Shown here: piece by piece, positions 46,047 through 56,200 of the stretch
Position numbering within the stretch: the stretch's first letter is position 1
Layout: every line of letters begins with the position of its first letter
From: Saccharum officinarum
Taxonomy: Eukaryota; Streptophyta; Magnoliopsida; Poales; Poaceae
NCBI GenBank assembly: GCA_020631735.1
Contig: CM036160.1
Coordinates: 4,200,407 to 4,264,406 of the forward strand
Reading direction: 5' to 3'
Length of the DNA stretch: 64,000 nt
The notes under the pieces: generated by a model
What the model was told of the DNA's origin: nothing
What the model saw: the letters and a program-made list of their open reading frames with translations, nothing else
Database searches by the model: none
Made by a program: the position numbers and the translations under genes

Positions 46047-46637
46047 GTAGAAGATAGGAGTTTTATGTACAGAGTGGCACTGAGCCACTGAGGCACCTTG
46101 CCCTGATGTGACGTTACTACTGTCATCCATGGATCCCATTGCCCATTAGAAATGATGCTGAAGCAAATAGGAAGAGAAAAAAAAACCTCCAACCAAGAGT
46201 GACGCTGACGCCGCATCTGACGCACCTACGGATGGCGTCGCCGCCGCGGTCGTCTCCAGTCCAAGCTCCAGGACCGCCTTGGAGGTACAGAACCCACACC
46301 GCGTCCATGCCGTAGGGTGGTCCGCGCCGTAAGGAAAGCACGCCCAGAAACGCATCACCGGCAGGTTGGATGGTGAGGAATCTCGCAGCAAAACAACTCC
46401 CCACACTGGGCTGGACCGGACGGATATAAAGCCATAAGAAAACTAGTACTAAACTACTAGGAGCTATTAGCAGCCTGGTATGTTTTACCGGACCGCGAGA
46501 TCCGGTGTCCCGCTCTCTCCGGCGCCGCCGGGAAGGCCGACGGACCCCTGGCTAGCTCGGTGCCGGCCGCCGGGGTGGAGTCCCCTGTTTCGCCAGCTTG
46601 TTACTGTTGCAAGAAACAGAGCACTTGTTCTTGCTAA
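46047..46637. other. No gene identified
   Basis: Moderately GC-rich single-copy-looking DNA. Minus-strand ORFs at 46123-46406 lack recognisable domains and acceptable splice context. GATATAAAGCC near 46431 is a possible plus-strand TATA, with nothing coding after it. Confidence 0.4.
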
Positions 46638-46863
46638 GGCCTGTTTAGTTCCAAAAATTTTTAAGATTTTCCGTCACATCGAATGTTTAGACATATAAAT
46701 GGAGCATTAAATGTAGACGAAAAAAACTAATTACACAGTTTGGTAAAAAATCACGAGATGAATCTTTTGAGCCTAATTAGTCCATGATTAGACACTAATT
46801 GATAAATACAAACGAAAGTGCTACAGTAGCCAAACCCAAAATTCCCACGAACTAAACACCCCC
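46638..46863 (-). mobile_element. Tourist-type MITE, inverted
   Basis: 226 bp, GGCCTGTTTAG...CTAAACACCCCC, flanked by TAA (46635-46637, 46864-46866). Same family as the others but in opposite orientation (CCGTCACATCGAAT is the reverse of the GATTCGATGTGACGG word). TAA/TTA duplications are characteristic of Tourist. Confidence 0.85.
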
Positions 46864-46866
46864 TAA

Positions 46867-47337
46867 AGCTGTCATCTCAATTGTTATGATAAAACACTTC
46901 ACTTGATGTGCATTCATGCTTTGAAAGCAAAAGAGTACGAATTTTTCACATACAATATCTCAGAAAGATTTCAATCAAGGCATATATATAATAAAATCAA
47001 TCATTTATTCAATGGCCATATCGCGTATGTGTGTATACTAATTTATCAGTTTGAGTATGTTTATATACTCAATTTAAGATACTTCAACTCCTGCTACGCG
47101 AAATTTTTTCATAAGAGCCCATACTTTTTAATATATTACTAAAATGCCACTATAATATATATAAAATAAGTATAACCATATACTCTACGTATACTTGCAT
47201 ACTTGACATGCATACTACCGTAGATGGTCTAGTATGATCATATACTTCGTCTATATACACTTCGTCGGGTCATATATACCCTGAATCTAAAGATATACAC
47301 ATGTGAGTAGCTACACGCGCGTGTAGAAAGGAATTTT

Positions 47338-47340
<3 letters not shown>
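46867..47340. other. AT-rich, no gene identified
   Basis: AT-rich sequence leading into the dinucleotide array; no ORF or element ends recognised. Confidence 0.5.

Positions 47341-47389
<49 letters not shown>
47341..47389. repeat. (AT)n microsatellite
   Basis: About 24 uninterrupted AT units. It immediately precedes the Stowaway-like element. Confidence 0.98.
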
Positions 47390-47392
<3 letters not shown>

Positions 47393-47396
47393 CGAG

Positions 47397-47942
47397 CTCC
47401 CTACGTCTCATATACTACCTTTGTTCATTTTTTTTAAAATGCAATTCTATGTGTGTTTTTGGTTAATGTATCCAAAAATTAGTCAAATATATAGGTAAAC
47501 ATATTAATATTTATAACACCAAATGAATATAGTATGAAAATATCTCATGCCAAATCTACTGATACCTATTTGATGTTATAATTATTGGTATTTTTACTAG
47601 TAAATGTGTATGTGAGTTGCAGCGATATCCAATACATATTAGAATCAGACTCTATATTTTCGCTAGATGTGAGTTGCTCTAACTATTACGAGCAGGACTC
47701 ATAAATCCAGGTCACATATTAGATATAGAGAGCATGCCCCAATATGTCTTGGCATCTGACTCCATATCAATCATCGCTAGATGCGAGCTATTATAAACTA
47801 TCTGCTAGTTAAGAGGTGGTGGGCAAAAAAAATAGGATAAAATCTGGGCTCTTTAATATTATTAGGTGTAGATAGTTAGCCAAACTTAAGATACTGTAAC
47901 TTAGTCCCGAGTTAGAATTATATATTTTTTAAATAAAGGGAG
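47397..47942. mobile_element. Stowaway-like MITE with inserted sequence
   Basis: Left end CTCCCTACGTCTCATA and right end AAATAAAGGGAG followed by TA resemble Stowaway termini (CTCCCTCCGT.../...GGGAG, TA target). The length of 546 bp exceeds the family norm. The middle (about 47590-47860) looks foreign, with two GCTAGATGYGAG words. The left TA duplication is not visible. Confidence 0.4.
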
Positions 47943-47989
47943 TATAATAGAAGGTGCAACTCCAATGTACATAGATGCCAAGGAAAACA

Positions 47990-48600
47990 TTTACCTCGAT
48001 CTAGTAGCTGCGAGAAAATAGCCTCGGTTGCTAAAAATTGTTTCTGTAGTAGGGGTAATTGAAATTTTTTCATTTGAAATAATCTATGCAAGAAAAATTA
48101 TGTTTGAATTTCTCACATTTGAAAGTCAAAATTTTCAAATGGCTTAAGATGGAGAAATGTCTAAAACTTAAATTGTAGATCTAGAAAAGTTATATAACTT
48201 TATAGATGACAACTTTTTGATTTAAATTGGTTTATAGGGTTCCAGTCTCCCAGATACTCATTCAAAACGGACGAAGATAAATAGAGGAGGACGAATATCT
48301 AATATGGACACAAGTTACCTATGGGTGAAGTGGTTGGAGGAGATACATACGAGGCGTGAGGTCACGGGTTTGAGCCCCCGCGGCCGTGAAGGGTGTGTGC
48401 TCCGCGAAAAAATCAATTTGTGGGGTCTCCCCATATTAAAATAAATTCGTTATTTTTTTGGGTGCAATTCGTGATTTCCTGGGCAATGATTTGTAGAGAC
48501 AGTTCAAAGTACAGCTGCCTCTAAAATTTTTGATTTCTAGAGGCAGAAAGTCAAAGGCTGCGAGAGGCAAGCGCCTTTATAGTACTTTTTTTTACTAGTG
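47990..48600. mobile_element. CACTA-type element remnant with tRNA-like segment
   Basis: The right end (TTTTTTTTACTAGTG at 48600) is the reverse complement of a CACTA terminus. AGCGCCTTTATAGTAC and GGCAAGCGCC precede it. The left part carries CCTCGGTTGCTAAAAATTG and TTTCTGTAGTAG, words known from another CACTA end, so this may be a chimera. The interior shares anti-parallel similarity with 51745-53122, including the tRNA-like stretch at about 48320-48390. A clean left end was not found. Confidence 0.45.
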
Positions 48601-48659
48601 GGGCTTTCCCGGATTATTTTTTATTTTTTGCTTTTTTTGCTTTTTTTGCCTGATTATAG

Positions 48660-48875
48660 GATTTTTGGAAGCCCCATAATTGTCGGTCGGTAACACGAAC
48701 CTCATAGCCACGATGATAACTGCATCACTAACGACCCGTCACTGTCGGTTGCAAACACGAACCTCGTAGCCTTGATGATAACCGTTCCAATCACCAACGA
48801 CTTTCACCACCGAGGCGACTTTCACCACTGAGACGGTAGTAGAGTTTGGAACGAACGGTGATAAGTAGTAATAGT
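48660..48875 (+). repeat. Short direct repeats, no gene
   Basis: CTGTCGGTT/TTGTCGGTC, AACACGAACCTCRTAGCC and GATGATAAC recur at about 48680-48722 and 48744-48783 (period about 64 bp), followed by two ACTTTCACCACYGAG words. Noncoding. Confidence 0.55.
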
Positions 48876-48888
48876 GTTTGCCAAACGG

Positions 48889-50465
48889 TATGTCTCTCGC
48901 GCCAGACGTCCGGATGGGGCTGGACGCCCGCACTTGCTATGCCTGCTGCACATGGGCCCCATGCCACTCCTTGTCCCCGTGCCCGAACAATGTCTCACAC
49001 CTTGCACCGTGGCTCGTGCTACTCCGTGTCCCGCGCCCGCATCATGGCCCGCGCGCATTTTGTGTCCCACACCCGCACCGTGGCGCCCCCTCCACACCTA
49101 TGCACATGCAGCTACAGCAGGTGGCTACTACAGATGGGTCTCACTGCAACATGCGCAACACCAGATCTACTTTTATAACATTTAGTGAAACACTTACAAC
49201 ATACATATGAATCAATTAAAACACTTGCAACTTACATATGAAACACTAGGGAAACATGTATGTAGCCATTGCAGAGCATATGCAACATCTAGATGAAACA
49301 CTTGCAACATATGTGCAAAACATATACAACATCCAGATGAAACACTTCCAAACATATACGTGAAACATATGTAACACCTAGATAAAACACGTGCAATATA
49401 TGTCTGAAGCATATGAAATATTTAGAACAATATACTTGCAACATACATATATAGCCACTGCAATATATACAACATCCACATGAAACACTTACAACTTGCA
49501 ACATGAAAACACTTACTGCAAACATAAGACTAAAAACAGATGAAACATTTGGAACATACTCTTGAAACAAATGCAACATCCCCATCTACTTTTGCAACAT
49601 TCGTATGAAGCACTTGCAACATACATCTGAAACAATTGAAACAAAGGCTTGCAACATGCGCTTTTAGCGCAGCGCAACATCTACTTGCTGCTCGGAAGAA
49701 TGGAGGCTCGTCGGCGTGTGGAGTTCACCGAAGGCAGCAGCCCGGTGGCAGCAGCTACACGACGTGGAAGGGAGACATCGGCCGCACAACGCGGAAGGGA
49801 GGCATTGGCCTCGCGACGCGGCTGGGAGGCAGTGGTCGCATGATTGGGAGTGGGCAGTAGATCACCACGCATGGCAGGGCCGATAGCCAATCGCCGAGCG
49901 CGTTGTGCCTTGCAGGCCCAGCGCCCGAGCGCTGCGCCTCGGAAGCATCTCACTGGCCTAGCGTTGTTGCGCACGAGCGCCTACCGTCGGGGCTCGCCTG
50001 CCTCTGCGCCGCCACGAGCTCGCCTCCACGCTGTTGCTCGTGAGGCTCGCTGGCCTCGCGTCATCATGCACGAGTGACTGCCGTTGGGGCTCACCTGCCT
50101 CCGCGTCGATGCGAGCTTGCCTCTGCGCTGACTGCATGCTGCTAGGGCTTTCGTCCTGCCTCTGCGCCGCCACACTGTGGCTCACCGGCATGCCGCAGGC
50201 CATCGGCGCTCGCTGCTCTGTGTTGGATGCGCACAAGGGAGCAGATTGGGGAGAGAGAAAAGAGGGGCAAAGAAGCGAATGGATTAGATAGGAACGAGTG
50301 GATGAGCAGAGCGCTGCGCTTGGAGGCAGCAGACGAGTGGATATGAGCGATCGGAATGAGTGGATAAGCAATTTTAAGAAACGAAGGAGAGGGAGTTATT
50401 AGGCTAGCGGCGCGGCCCGCCAACAGAGCGTCCGGGCAGACAGATGCTCGCTTCCCAGCATTTCC
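48889..50465. mobile_element. MULE-like/DNA-transposon-like element bounded by a 13-bp direct repeat
   Basis: GTTTGCCAAACGG occurs directly repeated at 48876-48888 and 50466-50478, just outside sequence whose ends contain GACGTCCGG and, at the right, GCGTCCGGGC. The 1577-bp interior has an AT-rich repeat tract (49150-49640) and a GC-rich right part. Mutator-like elements make 9-11-bp duplications, so part of the 13 bp could be chance. No transposase is present and the terminal repeats are weak. Confidence 0.45.
49150..49640 (+). repeat. Periodic GCAACATA/GAAACACTT repeat tract
   Basis: Words such as TGAAACACTTGCAACATA, GCAACATC and TACAACATCCA(C/G)ATG recur about every 30-60 bp through roughly 500 bp. 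Imperfect and AT-rich. ORFs translated across it are low-complexity. Confidence 0.8.
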
Positions 50466-50569
50466 GTTTGCCAAACGGGCCTTCTTGCTAGCACCTGGCG
50501 GAGTGCAACGTCGTGGCCACAGCGGTGACGACATAGCAGTGCTAGTCTCGTAGGAAATGCCAAACGGCT

Positions 50570-51741
50570 CTAATGCCAATTGTCAGACTTCACCGGTAAT
50601 TCTCACCGGCGACAAACAGAAACGGCTCACACGAACTCAGTGGACACCGAAGATTTGTGCTGCTGTAAGGCTTTGCATCGTTTACTCTCTTTCTATTTCT
50701 GTTGCTCCTCCTATTCACGGTTCACAGCAGAGGGAAACTAGCACACAAAGCGCTCCACGACTGTGCCGAGTCCATCCCCACTACGCACAGCACAGCGGAA
50801 TAACATGCATGCCCAGGGTGCACAATGCAGGCTGTGCGAGCTATTCTCGGCTTCTCGCTGCACCCACTACTCCGGCACACACGGCGTCACACAGACTGTG
50901 GCTCGTGCATGTGACACGCTAAGAAACTATCATGTACAAAATTTGCTGACAGAGAATACTTGGCGAAATAGCAGTCCACCTTTAACAGAAAACAAAGTAA
51001 TGACAACTGCAAAATAGCAAACAAATATATGGCTGGTGTTTGGTTACGTCTTACTGTATTTGATTACCTTTGTGCTCATCGGACGGCCCACTAAAATAGG
51101 TCTGGAAACTCTAGTGGAGACGCAGTCTACTCTAGCTCTGGCCCTCTCCATTAAATAAATATTAGTAAAACCAAAGACACCTAACAAAACTAATGGAGCG
51201 TGCGAAGCTCTTATGTTGCAATCGTATGAATATGATTGTAATACAGTGCATTACGTCACATTATTGACATGAAAAAAGAGCTTAACCGAGAATAAAAGGA
51301 TATTTGTGTTCTGACCCACTTATTTTGCAAAAAGATAGGAGTAACCCACTAGGCATATGACAAAAGCACAATATATGAATGGTTTTTCGTGTCATCTTGC
51401 AGCGAAGGGAGATGTGATATATATTTACTCCATCTCAATCATCTTTAATTTCCACCTGCTGTCATCAACACGACAAACACGATCAGGAGAAAAAAAGATT
51501 CTTCTTCTTTTTTTGATACTAAAAGACTATTCTTTTAGTATAATGGAAAATGTTTGCACACTCATGATCATGAACCTAACCCACTGAGTTACCCAGAAAG
51601 TAATAGTGGGACTACTATGCTTTCAGAAACAATTAGTAGCTTAAGAGTAACAATAACTGGCTAAGACATATATATTATCTAACTCATGAAAACATGACAT
51701 ATATATGGCAAAACTCACAAGTGTCTCAACATATATAGTTC
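50570..51741 (-). other. 3' flank of NLR2, duplicated at 17690-18960
   Basis: Colinear with the NLR1 3' flank, sharing GTCAGACTTCACCGG, GTGGACACCGAAGATTTGTG, GACTGTGGCTCGTGCA and the ~170-bp module (50945-51075). No independent gene. Confidence 0.75.
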
Positions 51742-51969
51742 TATCACTACCGGAAACACGCGCTTTGCCGAGTGCCTAGCCTATAATGCACTCGGCAAAG
51801 GCTTTGCCGAGTGCCGCACTTGGCAAAGCCCACAGGTAAAAAAAATGTCGGTAAAGGCCGCTTTGCCGAGTATTTTTATCAGCAAAGTTCAGAACGAAAA
51901 AATCCCGAAAAAAATAGCAAAATTTTTTTTACCGGGGTGGGCATTTTTCTCGTAAAATTCGCGCGCTAC

Positions 51970-52040
51970 GCGGCCGGTGGGATTTGAACCCGCGACCTCT
52001 CCCTCGCGCGTAACCCCTTCTACCATAGCACCACACGCCA
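51970..52040 (-). other. tRNA-like sequence inside the CACTA element
   Basis: On the minus strand a perfect B box (GGTTCAAATCC, 51990-51980) follows GAGAGGTCGCG and precedes CACCGGCCGCG. The upstream part (GGCGTGTGGTGCTATGGTAG) only loosely resembles a tRNA 5' half. No intact cloverleaf could be folded by eye, so it is not annotated as a tRNA gene. Confidence 0.45.
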
Positions 52041-52124
52041 CTTGTGTCTAGATTTCGTTTTGATTCCCCATATAATATACTAATCTGAGTGTAAATTGAT
52101 TGTTTGGAGCCCTAAACGAATTTA

Positions 52125-52650
52125 AATCAAAAAGTTGTCAACTACAAAGTTTCATAACTTTTCGAGATCTACAAATTTCATATAGGAAGTTTCTCCATCC
52201 GAGGTCGTTTACAAAATTTGAATTTCAAATTTGAGAAATTCAAACGTAATTTTGCATGGCAAGATGATTTCAAATGAAAAAGTTGTCAACTACAAAGTTT
52301 CATAACTTTTCAAGATCTACAAAGTTTATTTTGGTTGTTTTTCCATCCGAGGTCTTTTGAAAAATTCAAATTTTAAATTTTTTAAATTTAGATGCAGTTT
52401 TGCATGACAAGATGATTTTAAATTAAAAAGTTTTCAACTACACAGTTTCGTAACTTTTCAAGATCTACAAAGTTTATTTTTGTTGTTTTTTCATCCGAGG
52501 TCTTTCGAAAAATTCGAATTTTAAAATTTTGAAATTCAGATGCAGTTTTGTATGACAAGATGATTTCAAATCAAAAAGTTTTCAACTATAAAGTTTCGTA
52601 CCTTTTCGAGATCTACAAAGTTTATTTTGGTTATTTGATCATTTGTGCAT
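52125..52650 (+). repeat. Four ~148-bp tandem units in the CACTA interior
   Basis: AAGTTKTCAACTAYAMAGTTTCRTAMCTTTT recurs at about 52131, 52281, 52428 and 52577, each followed by GATCTACAAAGTTTATTTT or variant and TTCATCCGAGGTC. Confidence 0.85.
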
Positions 52651-53210
52651 CCGATATGGTGGTTCGAACATTGTTCACAAATTTTATATACCTCTCTTAT
52701 AGTTTCATAAACTATGAGAGAGCTACGTAAGATTTATGAATAAATTTACATTCACTTTGTCATATGAATAAATGACCAAAACAAAATATGTTCATCTTGA
52801 TGAGTTATACAACTTTGTAGTTGAAAACTTTTTCATTAGAATTAATTTACCCCTTCAAAATGTGCTTTGAAATTTATCTTTGCCGAGTGTCAAAAAAAAA
52901 CACTCGGCAAAGACTTTTTGCCGAGTGTCAAAAAAAAACACTCAGTAAAGACGTTCTTTGCCGAGTATTTTTTGGCACTCGGCAAAGAAGCTGCTTTGCC
53001 AAGTGTTTTTTTTGCCGAGTGTTTTTAATTTGACACTCGGCAAAGAGCTTCTTTGCTCAGTGCCCGAAAAAAACGCTCGGCAAATCATTTAGCACTCGGC
53101 AAAGTTTGATTCTCTGGTAGTCTATAACTGTAACCATAATTTATACTGCAGACAAGTGGCATACATACCATAGAAAAAGAGTCTGAGCCCACTTTCTCAA
53201 AGCATGTAAT

Positions 53211-56200
53211 CTACAATAGTGAACCTTTCATCAGTGGTTGGTCAACTTCCTTCAGCTCCGGGCAATCATCAATCCATAAAGCTCTTATGTGTAAAATTGC
53301 ATCTGGTCCACCAATTGATTTAAGCTTTGAACAACCATGAAACTTCAATCCCTTGAGTGATTTGAGATTACTACGCCACAGGTTCCCAGGAACGGACAGT
53401 ATGCTTGCACTGTAACAAATCCGCAGTAACTTGAGGGAGGTGAGCTTCTCCAGGCAGCTGGGAAACCAGGCAGAGAAATCCCCACAGCTCGATAACTCGA
53501 GGTTTTGGAGAGATGATGGTAACAACATTCCACTTTGCCAGTTGAGACTTGGACACCCTGAAATGTCCAAGTCTTTCAGCCTAGGAAAACTTCCCAATCT
53601 ATTAGCTGGGAAGGACAGCAAGTCACAGCGCGTAATGGCTGGGAGATCTAGGAGGTCATCTATAGTTTTAAGCTCCTTGCAGAAGCTTATGGTTAGGTGA
53701 GTGAGTAATGGGAACTTTCCAACTCTGCTTCGGGCACCAGCATGGGAAAGGTCAGTGGATATAGGTTCCGAATCTCTAATGATTGTCAAAGAGGGACAAC
53801 AACTGATCCTGAGCTCCTGCAGTAACGGAAGTTTCCACATTTGCAGTTCAATGGATTCCAGAGGGTATTCTGTTAACTGCAAGATGGTGAGAGAACTGCA
53901 CTCAATGTTGTATCCGAGATTCCCAGAGTTCGTCAGATATAGCTCCTTTACGGACGGGGCAAACAAGCATCGTGATTTGATCTGTTGACACTCGGTCACC
54001 GTGAGTACTTCAAGGAAATGCAAATCTCCAAAGCTATCTGTGGGTACAGATTCTAAACTTCCGCAATGGAAAATATGTATTTTCTTGATGATAGGCACAT
54101 AAGCTGGTTGTAGAAATTGTTCAAGGCTTGATAAGTTAGGGCACTTACGAATGTCTACATCAGTTAGGGACAAGAAGGTGTTATCAATGGTTCTACTTCT
54201 GGCCTCCCCATGGAAAATGTCAGAGGACATTGGTTCTGAATCGCTGGTAATTACTGTCAAAGAGGGAGAAAAACTGATCTTGAGCTCCTGCAGTAATGGA
54301 AGATTCCACAGTTGCAGTTCAATGGATTCAGGAGGGTAGTAAGATAGATGCAAGATGGTAAGAGAACTACACTCAATGTTGTATCCGAGATTCCCAGAGT
54401 CTTCCAAATACAGCTCCCTTAGGGACGGGGCAAATAGGCGTTCTGATTTGATCATTGGACAATTGGACACACGCAATTCTTCAAGGGAACGCAGAATGTC
54501 AAACCTCTCTACTGGTATCGACTCTAATCTTTCACATCCTGAAATTACTATTTTCCTGATGATAGGCACATAACCTGGTTGTAGAAATTGATCCAGGCTT
54601 GATAACTTTTGGCAATGGTCAATGACAACATCAGTTAGGGACGAGAAGGTGCAATCCTTGCTGTTGTATCTGTAGTTTTGCTCTGAGTTCATAGAAGATG
54701 ATATGCTCTTGACATTTTCCCAAGCGACAAGCTCAAGTGATGTTATATCTGGCATGTTTTGTGCATGAAATCCACGTGGAGGAGATTCACCATTATAATT
54801 TATGAACTTGAATTGCCTTCTCTGCTCTTTGTTAGTGGCACCTTCATGATGAAATCGATATTTCTCTGACTCAAATTTCTGCAGATTGATCAGCTTAACA
54901 AAACCGCTAGGAATGTCATCAATGCACCATTTCGTAGCATAAAATATCTGCATGTTATAGAGGCAACAGAATTCTGAAGGAAGGTTCTTGCAAAGGCTAG
55001 AGTCAAGGATTTTAAGGTACCGAAGATGCTTCATATTGCTGAGACTATCTGGTAACCCCCACTTAGAGATAGAGGAACAGACCATGACACGCATGCACAA
55101 AAGCTCAGCACACCATTTCTCCATCACTGTATTGCCAGTTTTGCTCTTTAAAGATAGGTCGCAAAGTAGGGTGCGCACCTTTTTATGCTTGCATAGACTC
55201 AATAAGTCAGAACACTTAACATCTCCACCTTTGAGCACCAACATATGGCGGACATTCTGAGGGATCTTTGGAATATCTTTAGTGTCTTTTACTATGAAGC
55301 ACTCATCCTTTGAAACCAGTTGTGCCATGTCATGCATCAAATCATGTATTACATATTTCTCCTTGGACCGTGGATATTTCTGAAAAAATGACAGATGTGC
55401 AAGTTCTTCAAAGTACTGGTCACCAGTATGTTGATGTTCTACTAAACATTCAGCAGTCCAAATTTCAGCTAAATCTTTCTTCCTGAAATTGTAATCTTTT
55501 GGGTACACAGCGCAGAACGAGAAACACCTCTTTAAATGGAATGGTAAATACATGTAGCTCAACCGAAGAGCTGGCAAAATGTCAGTCTCCTCTTGTCCAA
55601 GCTCCCACAGCTGACTCTTGAGAATCCTTTCCCAATGTGCTAGGTCAAGGCTCATTCCTAACAGCCGTCCAAGTGTTTTTGCAGCCAAAGGAGAGCCTTT
55701 CAACTTTGGGAGTATTTTTTCACCAATCCGTTCCAACTCAGGATAATTGTTGGAGCTATCAGATCCAAATGCACAAAGTTTAAAGAAATTCCAAAGGACA
55801 TCTTCATTCAAACCCTCTAAGGGAAAGGGATCCATAGTACGCACTACATCAGCAACCTTCGGCGACCTAGTGGTGACAAGCATCATGCTTCCTTGAAGTA
55901 CATTTCTAAAAGGTGCACAGAAGCGCTTCCAATCCAGCTGATTTTCATTCCACATATCATCAAGGACAAGTAAGAATCTTCTAGTGTTCAGGCTATTAGC
56001 AAGAGCACCCTGAAGAACATTCAGATTATCATTTTTTGGCACTTCCCCACAAGATTGTTCTATGGCTTCTTTAGTTAATCTCTTGACATCAAAATCATCT
56101 GAGATACAAATCCAAATTATCAGGTCAAAGTGACGTTTCACTTTTAAATGATTGCAAATATCTTGAGCCAAGGTAGTTTTTCCAACACCCCCAATTCCAA

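Larger units (their letters stand above)
51745..53122. mobile_element. Non-autonomous CACTA (En/Spm) transposon
   Basis: Begins CACTACCGGAAAC, ends TCTCTGGTAGTC (terminal G changed to C) and is flanked by TAT at 51742-51744 and 53123-53125. Both ends are packed with CTTTGCCGAGTG/CACTCGGCAAAG words, the subterminal transposase-binding repeats of grass CACTA elements. No transposase is encoded in 1378 bp. The paralogous flank of NLR1 (about 18930) lacks it, giving an empty site. Confidence 0.92.

Noticed and set aside
49150..49640. Regularly spaced repeats resembling a CRISPR array
   Set aside because: Repeats are imperfect, spacers are not unique, and the DNA is a plant chromosome; it is a transposon-interior repeat tract.
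51970..52040. A tRNA gene
   Set aside because: Good B box, but no convincing A box or acceptor and anticodon stem pairing; it lies within a CACTA element.
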